64,000 bases of DNA, from the NCBI GenBank assembly GCA_035557535.1, contig DATMDU010000075.1, positions 124,001 to 188,000 on the forward strand. The letters run 5' to 3'. Below the pieces are notes generated by a model. That model was not told the origin of the DNA. It searched no databases and saw only the letters and a list, made by a program, of their open reading frames with translations. Position numbers and translations under genes: made by a program. This document shows, in pieces, positions 8,411 through 17,243 of the stretch; positions within the stretch are counted from its first letter, which is position 1, and the number at the start of each line of letters is the position of its first letter. The DNA is from PSRF01 sp035557535 (GTDB taxonomy: Bacteria; Acidobacteriota; Blastocatellia; Pyrinomonadales; Pyrinomonadaceae).

Positions 8411-9676
8411 ATGCTCCGCCAAACAAACTTTTCGGCTGATTTAATACTGGTCTGTAATAGCCTCGATGCAGGCGGCATCGAACGGGTCGTGTCAACGCTG
8501 GCGAACTCGTGGGCCGGCGGTGGACGAAAAATATGCGTGATCACGTTGCACGATCGGCGCCGGTTCTACGCGCTCGATCCTGCTATTCATCACGTCGTCA
8601 TCGACCGCGCCGGCTTGAATCGCCTTGCCGACTTGCTGCGTTGGATTGCAGCTCGACTCCGCAGTGACCGTCCAGCGCGATTCTGGTTGCTCGGGGCTGT
8701 GATCGGCGCTCTTTACAACCTTTCCTATAAACGTCTCTACCGTACCTATTCCGCCATCGTATATGCCGGCGAGTCCTTCCTCTTGCGGCGAGCGCTAAAT
8801 CGCGTAAGGTCACCTCTGATCGTGTCACTGGGTACCCCAATCAATATCATCACGCTGCGAGCGTGCAGGGGGATGGAAAGGCGCGTGATCATTTCCGAAC
8901 GCAATGATCCGCGCCGGCTTTCGCGATTCAAAAACTGGGACGTGCTGGCGCGCAAACTCTATAATCGCGCGGATCTTGTGACGGCAAACACGCGCGGTGC
9001 TTTGCGGGACATGAGCGAATTTGTGGAGGCGCGTAAACTAGCTTTTGTCCCCAATCCGCTGGAACTGGCAAAAGGCAACGGTGATAAAAAGCCCGTCGCT
9101 GAAGCTCCCCCGACTCGTGTTCCCTCGCCTTTTATTCTGAACGTTGCCCGGCTCGTGGACGATAAGGCGCACGAGATTCTATTGGACGCGTTTGCGATCC
9201 TGAGCGCCGAATTAGACGGCTGGCGTCTCTCTATTGTTGGCGACGGGCGTTTGGAAGCAGACCTGCGAATGCAGGCTGAAGACCTGGGAATTTCTGAACG
9301 CGTTGATTGGCACGGCGTCGTGTGCGACCCTTATGCCTTCTACCACAACGCAGATATTTTCGCTTTGCCTTCGCGCATCGAGGGCATGCCCAACGCACTG
9401 CTCGAAGCTATGAGTTGTGGTCTCCCGGTCATTGTCAGCGACGGGGCTCCTGGTCCGTTAGAACTTGTTGAAGACGGAGTCTCCGGGCTGATCGTTCCCG
9501 TTAATGACGCCAAGGCTTTGGCTGCAGCCTTTCGCCGCCTGGCCAACGACCCGCAATTGTGCAGCCGGCTCGGTAACGCCGCGCGCGAGCGCGTTGCCGA
9601 GTATGAGTTGCCGCGAGCGCTCGCTCAATGGGAGTCGGTTATCGGCCTTCCCACCTTGGCCGGAGAAGTAGTTTGA
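8411..9676 (+). CDS. GT4-family glycosyltransferase
   Basis: 421-residue GT-B fold glycosyltransferase, retaining type, likely acting at the cytoplasmic membrane face in glycan or glycolipid synthesis. The N-terminal donor/acceptor half opens with LDAGGIERVVSTLAN, typical of GT4 enzymes, and the C-terminal half has NVARLVDDKAHEILLDAF, GDGRLEADL and the EX7E-like block PSRIEGMPNALLEAMSCGLP. The sugar donor and acceptor cannot be told. The downstream gene is an ABC exporter starting 59 bp later, so the product may be moved across the membrane by it; this coupling is inferred from adjacency only. Confidence 0.9.
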   Translation: MLRQTNFSADLILVCNSLDAGGIERVVSTLANSWAGGGRKICVITLHDRRRFYALDPAIHHVVIDRAGLNRLADLLRWIAARLRSDRPARFWLLGAVIGALYNLSYKRLYRTYSAIVYAGESFLLRRALNRVRSPLIVSLGTPINIITLRACRGMERRVIISERNDPRRLSRFKNWDVLARKLYNRADLVTANTRGALRDMSEFVEARKLAFVPNPLELAKGNGDKKPVAEAPPTRVPSPFILNVARLVDDKAHEILLDAFAILSAELDGWRLSIVGDGRLEADLRMQAEDLGISERVDWHGVVCDPYAFYHNADIFALPSRIEGMPNALLEAMSCGLPVIVSDGAPGPLELVEDGVSGLIVPVNDAKALAAAFRRLANDPQLCSRLGNAARERVAEYELPRALAQWESVIGLPTLAGEVV

Positions 9677-9735
9677 GCGAACAGATACGCCGGCATCTCG
9701 CGGTCGCGTTGTAATAATCTTCAGTCCCTATCTCA

Positions 9736-11679
9736 ATGCCAGCCTCTTCCGCATCACATCGACGCGGCGCCGTAGCCGAGTCGCCGAGCTTGCGCGAGCG
9801 AATCACGGTCCTCCGCAACGTTCCACCATTCGTAAAACTCATTTGGCAAACACATCGGGCCTATACGCTGGCTATGATTGTTCTGCGACTGGCGCGCGCC
9901 TTCGTCCCGGTCGCTGTTCTTTGGGTTGGCAAATTGATCATCGACGCCGTGGTGGCAGCACGCGGCGGCACTCTTGATTCAAGGTTGCTGTGGCGGCTGG
10001 TGGCCATTGAGATTGCGCTGGCGCTAATTGGCGAAATCCTGGCGCGGGTATCTGCCGTGGTGGAGAGCCTGCTCGGCGATCTCTTCTCAAACCGGACCAG
10101 TGTACTGCTCATGCAACACGCTGCCACTCTCGATCTTTATCAGTTTGAAGATCCAGCTTTCTATGACCAGCTTGATCGCGCGCGGCGTCAAACCACTGGG
10201 CGCATAGGGCTGCTGGCGCTCTTGCTATCGATGGGCCAGGACGCGCTTACTCTCTTTTCGCTCAGCATGGTCCTGCTGGTCTATAGCCCGTGGTTGTTGC
10301 TCCTGCTTGTGTTGGCAGTGATTCCCGGTTTTCTCGGCGAAGCACATTACGCCTCAATGGAATACTCCCTCCTCTTTCGCTGGACACCAGAGCGACGCCA
10401 GCTCGACTACCTTCGCTATCTCGGCGCCAGCGATCGTCCGGCAAAGGAAGTGCAGATGTTTGGCCTGGCGCCCTGGTTAGTGGAGCGTTATCGCGCCCTC
10501 TCGCTGAAGTTTTATCAGGAGAACAAGAAGCTAACCATCCGCAGAAGCATTGTCGCCGCGGTACTCGGGTTCATCGGCTTGTTAGGCTATTACGGCGCTT
10601 ACGCCGTGATCCTTGTGCGCGCAGTACAGGGAGCGATCACTCTGGGTTCGCTCACCTTCCTCGCCGCATCGTTCATGCGCAGTCGCGACCTCGTTCAGCG
10701 TTTGCTCAAAGGGGCCGGCGAAATCTATACCCAATGCCTTTATCTGAAAGACCTTTTCGATTTCTTTGAGACGAAGCCGACGATTTACTCGCTTCCCGGC
10801 GCGTTGGAAGTGTCGCGCCCGTTGCGCGAGGGTTTCGTCTTCGAGAATGTCGGCTACCGCTATCCCGGCAACGAGAATTGGGCGTTGCGACATGTTAACT
10901 TCAGCCTGCGCACCCACGATCGGCTGGCGCTGGTCGGCGGTAACGGCTCAGGTAAGACCACGCTGGTTAAGTTGCTTGCGCGACTCTACGACCCGACTGA
11001 AGGACGAATCCTCCTCGATGGAAAAGACCTGCGCGAATACGATCTGAAAAGTTTGCGACAAAATGTCGGAGTCATCTTCCAGGATTTCTATCGCTACGAC
11101 ATGCGCTTCGACGAAAACATCGGCGTAGGCGAAATCCAACAGCTAAGCAAATATCTCGACCGCCAGGATCTATCAAACAGGGAAGAATCAGCGCCGGCTG
11201 GCTCGGCGGGTGAGCGTGCAAATGAGATCCGGGCGACGGAGCCTGCGCGCGTTGATCCGGCTATTGTATCGGCCGCCGAAAAATCCCTCGCGGCCTCCCT
11301 ACTCCCTCGGCTCCCGCAAAACTACAGACAGCTGTTAGGTCGCCGCTTTGCCGGCGGCGTCGACCTCTCAGGCGGCGAATGGCAGAAGGTGGCGCTTGCG
11401 CGCGCTTACATAAGAGACGCACAAGTGTTGATTCTCGACGAGCCCACTGCATCGCTCGACGCGCGCGCTGAGTTTGAAGTCTTCCGCAGGTTCGCCGAGC
11501 TTATGGAAGGGCGCACGGCGGTCATAATCTCGCACCGCTTCTCAACAGTTCGCATGGCCGACCGTATCGTGGTGCTCGACGAAGGACAACTGGTCGAAGA
11601 GGGCTCACACGAAACACTAGTCACACGTGGAGGGCTTTACGCCGAACTCTTCGCGTTGCAAGCCGAAGGGTATCGCTGA
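9736..11679 (+). CDS. ABC exporter, fused permease and ATPase
   Basis: 647-residue half-transporter. Residues about 25-330 form a six-helix exporter domain (for example YTLAMIVLRLARAFVPVAVL and SLSMVLLVYSPWLLLLLVLA). The ATPase domain follows from about 360: Walker A GGNGSGKTT near residue 402, Q-loop VIFQDFYRYD, signature LSGGEWQKVALARA near 545, Walker B VLILDEP, and H-loop ISHRFSTV. It should work as a dimer. Between Q-loop and signature there is a polar, Ala/Glu-rich insertion of roughly 40 residues (about 471-510) not seen in compact relatives. The substrate is unknown; the upstream glycosyltransferase hints at a glycan or lipid. Confidence 0.93.
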   Translation: MPASSASHRRGAVAESPSLRERITVLRNVPPFVKLIWQTHRAYTLAMIVLRLARAFVPVAVLWVGKLIIDAVVAARGGTLDSRLLWRLVAIEIALALIGEILARVSAVVESLLGDLFSNRTSVLLMQHAATLDLYQFEDPAFYDQLDRARRQTTGRIGLLALLLSMGQDALTLFSLSMVLLVYSPWLLLLLVLAVIPGFLGEAHYASMEYSLLFRWTPERRQLDYLRYLGASDRPAKEVQMFGLAPWLVERYRALSLKFYQENKKLTIRRSIVAAVLGFIGLLGYYGAYAVILVRAVQGAITLGSLTFLAASFMRSRDLVQRLLKGAGEIYTQCLYLKDLFDFFETKPTIYSLPGALEVSRPLREGFVFENVGYRYPGNENWALRHVNFSLRTHDRLALVGGNGSGKTTLVKLLARLYDPTEGRILLDGKDLREYDLKSLRQNVGVIFQDFYRYDMRFDENIGVGEIQQLSKYLDRQDLSNREESAPAGSAGERANEIRATEPARVDPAIVSAAEKSLAASLLPRLPQNYRQLLGRRFAGGVDLSGGEWQKVALARAYIRDAQVLILDEPTASLDARAEFEVFRRFAELMEGRTAVIISHRFSTVRMADRIVVLDEGQLVEEGSHETLVTRGGLYAELFALQAEGYR

Positions 11680-11804
11680 AGGCGGATCGGCATCTTTGAC
11701 AAGAAATCCTTGTCAGCAAACCCCTGTTAATGGCATGCTCTGCGCGTTCCGCCAATTCAAAGCCAAAGCATTTGCTTCACAACTACAATGAAAGGATCCT
11801 CTTT

Positions 11805-12266
11805 ATGCGAATAACGAGATGGTTCGTGATGTTTGCGGTGACGCTGCTGCTGGCCTCGACGGTGAGCGACAGTTCTTCCTTTGCGGTGGCCCCGGTCGCG
11901 CTGCCAAATCCAGTGCTGGTCTACACCGGCGCGCCTGAGTATTTCACCACAGGCGGTAAGGATTTCATTCGGTACACGTACTTCGTCCACAACTTCTCCG
12001 CTTATCCAGACGCGATGTTTGCGCCGGCCCCAACACTGCCCCCGTGCGGCGCCAACACTAAAGCTTCCCGCACGTGGGTCGATTTCTTCGATTCACGCGG
12101 TAAGCGACTCAACGGGTTCTGCGCTTTGGGGAAGGCGTCCAGCTTGAACAAAATCTGGTTTGCACTGCCAGCTGACGAGATTCCGCCGAGTTATGTCTAC
12201 ATCGAAATGAACGATCGTGAGACTAATACAAAATACAAATCCAACCTGGAAGAGACTACGCAGTGA
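11805..12266 (+). CDS. Hypothetical exported protein
   Basis: 153 residues with a signal peptide (MRITRWFVMFAVTLLLASTV) and an Ala-rich processing region. The mature part contains FIRYTYFVHNFSAYPDAMFA and two cysteines (LPPCGANT, GFCALGKA) that could form one disulfide. No family recognised. ATG 11805 is chosen over the longer frame from 11730, which lacks a signal peptide; AAAGGATCC lies upstream. Monocistronic, about 125 bp after the exporter gene. Confidence 0.72.
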   Translation: MRITRWFVMFAVTLLLASTVSDSSSFAVAPVALPNPVLVYTGAPEYFTTGGKDFIRYTYFVHNFSAYPDAMFAPAPTLPPCGANTKASRTWVDFFDSRGKRLNGFCALGKASSLNKIWFALPADEIPPSYVYIEMNDRETNTKYKSNLEETTQ

Positions 12267-12383
12267 CGATTGCAGTCGTGTGGTTGGATCGCATTCAATG
12301 CCTGTAACGTGGCGGTCGTTCTAGTCTGAAAGTCGCACTTCACCAGAGAACAAGTACATCGGGTGGGTCTGGGCAGTTGTTAA

Positions 12384-12617
12384 ATGGAGTGGCTCGACTT
12401 AATTCAGTGGCCGGCGATGCTTGTGACGGTCGTTGCTGCCTGGCTGATAGCCTCGCAGCGAAAGTTTAAGAGGAACTGGGGATTCTGGCTGTTCCTGCTG
12501 AGCAACCTGCTATGGATCATTTGGGGCGTGCATGATGCTGCTTACGCGCTGATCTTCCTTCAGTTATGTCTCGGGTTTCTGAACGTGAGAGGCGCCATCA
12601 AAAACCGCACCAGGTAA
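12384..12617 (+). CDS. Small membrane protein
   Basis: 77 residues with three hydrophobic stretches (PAMLVTVVAAWLIAS, FWLFLLSNLLWIIWGVHDAA and YALIFLQLCLGFLNV) and a basic tail (RGAIKNRTR). The arrangement resembles small proteins with nicotinamide- or sugar-transporter-like hairpins, but no assignment can be made. It converges on the EEP-family gene, whose stop lies 6 bp away on the opposite strand. Confidence 0.65.
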   Translation: MEWLDLIQWPAMLVTVVAAWLIASQRKFKRNWGFWLFLLSNLLWIIWGVHDAAYALIFLQLCLGFLNVRGAIKNRTR

Positions 12618-12623
12618 GAATCT

Positions 12624-13502
12624 CTACCAACGCACCTCGACATCGGCAACCAGTGGCAAATGATCGGAAGCGAGCGTGTTTACAATCCACGCTCGTTTCG
12701 TTTTTGTCGTGCGAGGCGTGGTGAAAATGTAGTCAATTCGTTTTACTGGTTTGTCGGCCGGGTAGCTGAAGCCGTCGCCTTTGGTCCGGCTACGCGTCCA
12801 TGAATCTTCAAAGCGGCCCAGCATCAGTTTGTAACTACTGCCGGTGGGCTCATCGTTGAAATCACCAGAAACGATCAACGGCCCTTTGACACCCGACAGG
12901 AAATTCAAAAGTTGCTCCATTTCAAACAACCGGCTGTCGTCATACTGGTAGTCGAGATGCGTCGTGACAAAGTTTACTGTTCTTCCTGACACGTTTAGCT
13001 CCACGCGAAGCATGCCTCGTCGTTCCGCCACCCTCTTGTTCTCATACTTGCGGTGATCAATCTTCGTGATTGGGAAGCGCGAAAGAATCGCTACGCCATA
13101 TTGCCCGCCCTGATAATCGAGATTGTGCGCGAAGGCCGAGTGCATTTCCGTCATTTTTGCCAACTCGGCAATCTCATCTTTTCCCTCAGTGCGTTTGACC
13201 CCCCGATCTACCTCCTGCAGTCCAACCAGATCAGGCTTCTCCTGCTTGATGACGCCGGCGATGCGCTGAAGATCGAGCTTCTGGTCCATACCTACGCCAA
13301 CGTGAATGTTGTAGCTCATCACGCGCAGGGTCAGTTTTGTTGGAAGTGGGCGGGAAGCGCGGCTGCTGCCCGAGAGAAGGATGAGGCAAACCAGTACGAC
13401 TGCACACACCAGTGCCATTCCTGACAACGAGAACCGAGAATGGGCCGAACGAGAGTTGACGTGACCGCGCGTCTCACTTCGAAGCTTTCGCTGCCCGTTC
13501 AT
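12624..13502 (-). CDS. Exported endonuclease/exonuclease/phosphatase family protein
   Basis: 292-residue EEP-superfamily enzyme (DNase I/sphingomyelinase fold), predicted to cleave phosphodiester bonds in a metal-dependent way. A membrane-anchor or signal segment (GMALVCAVVLVCLILLSGSS) precedes the catalytic domain, so it is exported or tethered. All catalytic blocks are visible: RVMSYNIH, GLQEVDRG (metal-binding Glu), VTTHLDY, SGDFNDEP and the terminal ASDHLPLVADVEV. Metal and substrate cannot be told. The ATG overlaps the stop of a 14-codon leader frame by the sequence ATGA. Confidence 0.9.
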   Translation of the reverse strand: MNGQRKLRSETRGHVNSRSAHSRFSLSGMALVCAVVLVCLILLSGSSRASRPLPTKLTLRVMSYNIHVGVGMDQKLDLQRIAGVIKQEKPDLVGLQEVDRGVKRTEGKDEIAELAKMTEMHSAFAHNLDYQGGQYGVAILSRFPITKIDHRKYENKRVAERRGMLRVELNVSGRTVNFVTTHLDYQYDDSRLFEMEQLLNFLSGVKGPLIVSGDFNDEPTGSSYKLMLGRFEDSWTRSRTKGDGFSYPADKPVKRIDYIFTTPRTTKTKRAWIVNTLASDHLPLVADVEVRW

Positions 13503-13543
13503 TCCGCACTTTCCGGTTGAATCGTCTCAGTTACGTCAGTCAT
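13499..13543 (-). CDS. Possible 14-codon leader peptide upstream of EEP gene
   Basis: A short frame MTDVTETIQPESAE with ATG at 13543, a good ribosome-binding site (GCGAGGAAAC directly before the ATG), and a TGA that overlaps the ATG of the EEP gene (ATGA). This is the layout of translational coupling. It could be a control peptide, a relic of a longer upstream gene, or chance. No regulatory motif such as a run of one amino acid is seen. Confidence 0.35.
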   Translation of the reverse strand: MTDVTETIQPESAE

Positions 13544-13601
13544 GTTTCCTCGCTTAATTAATGTTTGTTGAAAGGCTGCGCGCATTCTAACATGGGCGCA
13601 C

Positions 13602-13657
13602 AGTTTCGAGTTTCGAGTTTCGAGTTTCGAGTTTCGAGTTTTGAGTTTTGAGTTTCG
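13602..13657. repeat. Heptamer tandem repeat (AGTTTCG)8
   Basis: Eight head-to-tail copies of AGTTTCG, two of them AGTTTTG, lying in the shared upstream region of the EEP gene (-) and the TauE/SafE gene (+). Perfect 7-bp periodicity is seen directly. Copy number of such tracts usually varies between strains. Confidence 0.9.
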
Positions 13658-13740
13658 AGCTATCCCGGTCTCGATTGGCAGCCTTTGGGTTCCTTTCAAT
13701 TCCCGGTTGGACCTGAACGTTGGAACTCGAAACATATCCA

Positions 13741-14511
13741 ATGTCTCTCCAAAACATATTCCTGCTGATGGCCGCTGCGTTTGCAGCCGGCATCATTAAC
13801 TCGATTGCCGGTGGCGGCACACTGATCACGTTTCCGGTACTGATTTGGCTGGGGCTGGATCCAAAAGTAGCCAACGCCACGAGCACGGTTGCACTCTGGC
13901 CCGGTCTCTTCGGCGGACTCTTTGGATACCGGCGCGAGCTGGAAAACAGTTCCGCGATTCTTCTGCGACTCGGATTAACCAGCGTAGTGGGCGGAGCGAT
14001 TGGGGCGTGGTTGCTAATCTGGACACCCTCGCCCACGTTTGCCCGCCTGGTTCCCTTCCTGATCCTTTTTGCCACGCTGCTCTTCATGGCCCAGGGGCCG
14101 ATAAATCGCTGGTTGCGTTTTCAGTCACCCGGCGAAGCGCCCAAAGCGTCGTGGTGGCTCGGCGCCATAGTGTTTCAGTTTTTCTCATCGATGTACGGCG
14201 GCTACTTTGGAGCGGGAAACGGGATCATGATGCTTGCGGCCCTTGGCTTGCTGGGAATGCACGACATTAACCGCGCCAACGGAATCAAGAATTTTCTTGG
14301 GATTTGTATCAACAGCATTGCGGTGCTCAGTTTTGCGATCACCGGACTTGTTATTTGGCCCGCGGCGTTGCTGATGGCGGGTGCTGCCCTGCTGGGGGGT
14401 TACGTCGGCGCTCACGTTGCGGTGCGTGTGCCGCAGGCAATTATCCGGCGCGCAATTGTGACGATCGGTTTTGTGATTACCTTCGTTATGCTGTGGCGAC
14501 TTTGGGGATGA
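13741..14511 (+). CDS. TauE/SafE (TSUP) family permease
   Basis: 256-residue polytopic membrane protein of the sulfite exporter TauE/SafE family. The N-terminal half has AAFAAGIINSIAGGGTLITF, the strongest family signature, and a matching GGYFGAGNGIMMLAALGL in the second half, consistent with the internal two-fold repeat. About eight membrane helices. Members move small organic or sulfur-containing anions, but the substrate cannot be read from sequence. ATG 13741 gives the normal family N-terminus; an open TTG frame from 13720 adds seven residues encoded by repeat-like sequence. Only 10 bp precede the next gene. Confidence 0.9.
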   Translation: MSLQNIFLLMAAAFAAGIINSIAGGGTLITFPVLIWLGLDPKVANATSTVALWPGLFGGLFGYRRELENSSAILLRLGLTSVVGGAIGAWLLIWTPSPTFARLVPFLILFATLLFMAQGPINRWLRFQSPGEAPKASWWLGAIVFQFFSSMYGGYFGAGNGIMMLAALGLLGMHDINRANGIKNFLGICINSIAVLSFAITGLVIWPAALLMAGAALLGGYVGAHVAVRVPQAIIRRAIVTIGFVITFVMLWRLWG

Positions 14512-14521
14512 GAATTTAGGG

Positions 14522-15145
14522 ATGACCGAATCACGCGATTCATCTGCGAAGCTTCCTCGCGAATTCTACACCCGAGCGAACGTGGTGACGGTGGCGCGCG
14601 AACTGTTGGGCAAGTTGCTCGTGGTTCCGGCGCGCAACGGCATACGAGTTTCCGGAAAGATCGTTGAAGTCGAAGCCTATCGCGGGCCAGAGGATCGTGC
14701 AGCCCATTCATTCGGAGGTCGCCGCACCAAGCGCACTGAAACGATGTACGGCGTGGGCGGCACCGCTTACGTCTTCTTTGTTTACGGGATGTATAACCAA
14801 TTCAATGTGGTAGCCAACAACCGCGAGGTACCTCACGCTGTATTGATTCGCGCGATTGAGCCTGTGGAAGGTGTCGAGTTGATGCGCCAGCGCCGTCCGG
14901 GAAAGACGGACCATAGTCTCACAAACGGTCCGGGAAAACTCTGCATCGCGCTCGGAATTGATCGAAAGCTCGACGCGGCAGATCTGTTAGGCAACAAAGT
15001 TTGGCTGGAGGACAGTGAGCGGATTCCGCGCTCGAGAATTCTGTCAGGTCCGAGGATTGGAATTGATTACGCCGCAGATTGGATCGATAAGCCCTGGCGG
15101 TTTTGGATCAAGGGTAATCCATACGTCAGCCGAAACAAACTGTGA
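14522..15145 (+). CDS. DNA-3-methyladenine glycosylase (AAG/MPG family)
   Basis: 207-residue monofunctional DNA glycosylase of the alkyladenine (AAG/MPG) family. It removes 3-methyladenine and other alkylated purines in base-excision repair. Diagnostic segments are LGKLLVV, KIVEVEAYRGPEDRAAHS (catalytic Glu in VEAY), TMYGVGGTAYVFFVYGMY (intercalating Tyr region) and LTNGPGKLCIALGI. The length is normal. It follows the TSUP gene by 10 bp and is probably co-transcribed, although no functional link is apparent. Confidence 0.93.
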   Translation: MTESRDSSAKLPREFYTRANVVTVARELLGKLLVVPARNGIRVSGKIVEVEAYRGPEDRAAHSFGGRRTKRTETMYGVGGTAYVFFVYGMYNQFNVVANNREVPHAVLIRAIEPVEGVELMRQRRPGKTDHSLTNGPGKLCIALGIDRKLDAADLLGNKVWLEDSERIPRSRILSGPRIGIDYAADWIDKPWRFWIKGNPYVSRNKL

Positions 15146-15199
15146 ACCGTCAAAAGTGAAGGGTGAAAAGCAATCTTTGCTCATCACTCATTACTGCGC

Positions 15200-16069
15200 C
15201 TAATCGCCGCCGTAACGGATTTCCATGTGGCGAATTCGCCGACTGGCGATCACAAGTACAAGCACGGTCACCAGAACCAGACTGGGCACGGCGATCCAGG
15301 CAGGCGTTGGCTCCGCTACTACAGCGAACGGGCCTTCAGAAACCGGCACCGGAGTCAGCGACTGCAGGTAATGGATGACGCTAATCTTCTTCAGCAACGG
15401 CGGCATTAAGAAGTTGAGCCATTCCCAGCCATACAAGACAATCGCGGGAATAATTGGATTGCGGAAGAAAAGGCCTACCACGAGAAAGAAAGCGCCGTAG
15501 CCAACGCATGCCAGCATCGTGATGCCGCAATAGGTCAGTAGTTGGCCCAGCCCGTGCCCATCAAGAAAAAACCGCGAGCTCTCCGAGGGAAAATGAGGGA
15601 GGTAAAGCAACAACATCGCGAGGATGGTGGTGCCTGTGAAAAGAATAATTGAGGTGACCAATCCCGAGAGATATTTGCCGGCGACCAGGATTTCACGCCG
15701 GACCGGACTCAAAAAATAAAAATGAAGACTGCGGTCGATCATGTCGCCGCGAAAGAGATTCATGAAGATCCAGGCGCAACCAAAAAAGACTACCGTGCGC
15801 AGGATAAGCCCGCCGTAATAAACCGCGAAGATCATGTTGTAACGCCCAAAGTCCTGCCACTCATCGCCTGGAGGAGTGAATGGAGCCAGCAAGACGAGCG
15901 GGACGATCGGTATCAGGGCCAGCAGGTAGAGCAGGATAGAGCGGCGACTGAGAAAATTTTTCTCAATTTCGAGCCGGAAAATCGCGCGAATCTGCCGCCA
16001 CCAAAGCGCCCACGGCAACGGTGGCTTCTCGATCCCTTCAGGTTTGACGTCGATGGTTGAACTGCTCAT
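15200..16069 (-). CDS. ABC-2 type permease
   Basis: 289-residue ABC-2 membrane subunit with about six helices (ILLYLLALIPIVPLVLLAPF, TIILFTGTTILAMLLLYL, MLACVGYGAFFLVVGLFF and others). The N-terminal amphipathic stretch WRQIRAIFRLEIEKNFLSRR is typical of these permeases. It is the last gene of a five-gene minus-strand operon and follows its partner ATPase (16170-17180) across a 100-bp gap that holds a family A repeat. The substrate is unknown; such pairs export lipids, antimicrobials or envelope components. Confidence 0.87.
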   Translation of the reverse strand: MSSSTIDVKPEGIEKPPLPWALWWRQIRAIFRLEIEKNFLSRRSILLYLLALIPIVPLVLLAPFTPPGDEWQDFGRYNMIFAVYYGGLILRTVVFFGCAWIFMNLFRGDMIDRSLHFYFLSPVRREILVAGKYLSGLVTSIILFTGTTILAMLLLYLPHFPSESSRFFLDGHGLGQLLTYCGITMLACVGYGAFFLVVGLFFRNPIIPAIVLYGWEWLNFLMPPLLKKISVIHYLQSLTPVPVSEGPFAVVAEPTPAWIAVPSLVLVTVLVLVIASRRIRHMEIRYGGD

Positions 16070-16090
16070 AACTTAAATTAGAGGCGACCA

Positions 16091-16168
16091 CTTTGGAGTG
16101 CGCTGACCTGTCAGCGCTTGGTTCAGTTTTACCTAAGGCCAAAGCGGCGACAGGTCGCCGCACACCAA
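16091..16168. repeat. Interspersed palindromic element, family A
   Basis: Arms CTTTGGAGTGCGCTGACCTG (left) and GCGGCGACAGGTCGCCGCAC (right) form an inverted pair around a short AT-richer loop. This compact copy of about 78 bp occupies the gap between the ATPase and permease genes, inside what should be one transcript, so the RNA would carry a strong stem-loop there. Confidence 0.8.
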
Positions 16169-16169
16169 A

Positions 16170-17180
16170 TTAAGAGTTACTTCCTTCTGACCCAATCAGG
16201 TACTGATAAACGGCGCTCAGATCATCGTCAACCGGCGCAATTGATTCGATATTGATTTCGCCTTCTGCAACTACGCTGTTAAGCATCAGGTAGAAACGAT
16301 CAGAATCGCGCGTCTTTACGAACAGGCCAAGTCGATCGTCATGCAGGCGCGCTTCGACCACATGGTCCTTGTCAAAAACCCTCGCGGCGAGTTTCGCAGG
16401 CTTATCGCACCGAATCAGAATTTGCATCGGACGATCCTGCATCTCGTCGCGCACGCCGTGAACATTTCCTTCCGCCACCACATATCCGTTGTTCAGCAAA
16501 ATCACGCGGTCCGACATCATGTCCACTTCATGCAGGATGTGGCTGGAGATGATCAGGTGGAGCCCCTCGGCAGCCAGTTTACGAAATAGCGCAATCGTTT
16601 CCGCGCGAACCATCGGATCCAATCCGTTCAGCGGCTCATCGAGAATCATCACTTCAGGCTGATGAGCGATGGCCTGGGCCAGACGGATTCGTTGCCGCAT
16701 ACCTTTGCTGTAGGCGGCCATCTTTCGTTTTCCGGCTTCGACCAGACTGACGCGTTCCAGCGCAACCTGTGTCAACTCTTTGGCTTTCCGCCGCTCCACG
16801 CCGTGCACCAATAAAAAGGATCTGATGAACTCTTCGCCGGTCAGGCCGCGCGGGAAGGAATCAAACTGGGTGCAGTATCCGAGCTTGCGAAATAATTGTT
16901 CCGGCTGATCTGTGGGAATGCCAAGTATCGTAATGCGACCCCGACTCGGACGTAACAACCCGGTCATCAAATTCATCAGGGTCGACTTGCCGGCGCCATT
17001 TGGTCCGACGAGGCTCGTAATCCCGGGAGCAATGTGCAGACTGACGCGATTGATTCCAAGAATCTCTCCGTAAAACTTGGAGACATCATCGAAAACGATC
17101 ATCTCGGAATTTCGGAATTCGGATTGCGAATTGCGAATTGGGACCTGGCCAGACTCAGATTGTGATGTCGACTCGTTCAT
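16170..17180 (-). CDS. ABC transporter ATP-binding protein
   Basis: 336-residue ATPase of an ABC-2 system. Walker A GPNGAGKST is at residues 59-67, signature YSKGMRQRIRLAQA, Walker B VMILDEPLNGLDP and H-loop IISSHILHEVD. A C-terminal extension of about 100 residues is typical for the NatA/CcmA-like group. The first 26 residues (MNESTSQSESGQVPIRNSQS and on) are low-complexity and encoded by a simple interspersed repeat; the family core starts at an internal Met (17102). The start at 17180 has a GAGAG just upstream, the internal one has no good ribosome-binding site, so the longer form is kept with reserve. Confidence 0.9.
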   Translation of the reverse strand: MNESTSQSESGQVPIRNSQSEFRNSEMIVFDDVSKFYGEILGINRVSLHIAPGITSLVGPNGAGKSTLMNLMTGLLRPSRGRITILGIPTDQPEQLFRKLGYCTQFDSFPRGLTGEEFIRSFLLVHGVERRKAKELTQVALERVSLVEAGKRKMAAYSKGMRQRIRLAQAIAHQPEVMILDEPLNGLDPMVRAETIALFRKLAAEGLHLIISSHILHEVDMMSDRVILLNNGYVVAEGNVHGVRDEMQDRPMQILIRCDKPAKLAARVFDKDHVVEARLHDDRLGLFVKTRDSDRFYLMLNSVVAEGEINIESIAPVDDDLSAVYQYLIGSEGSNS

Positions 17181-17243
17181 AAACTCTCAACTGGTTCGCT
17201 CAATCCGGAAATCTGAATTCCGAAATTCGCAATCCGAAATTCA
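17103..17243. repeat. Inverted pair of ATTCGGAA-type simple repeats around an ATPase start
   Basis: Copy one (17103-17142) reads CTCGGAATTTCGGAATTCGG then ATTGCGAATTGCGAATTGGG. Copy two (17208-17243) is its inverse: GAATTCCGAAATTCGCAATC then CGAAATTC. Copy one lies in the coding start of the ATPase gene; copy two abuts the stop codon of the upstream permease. They could pair into a long imperfect stem over the translation start. Confidence 0.75.
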
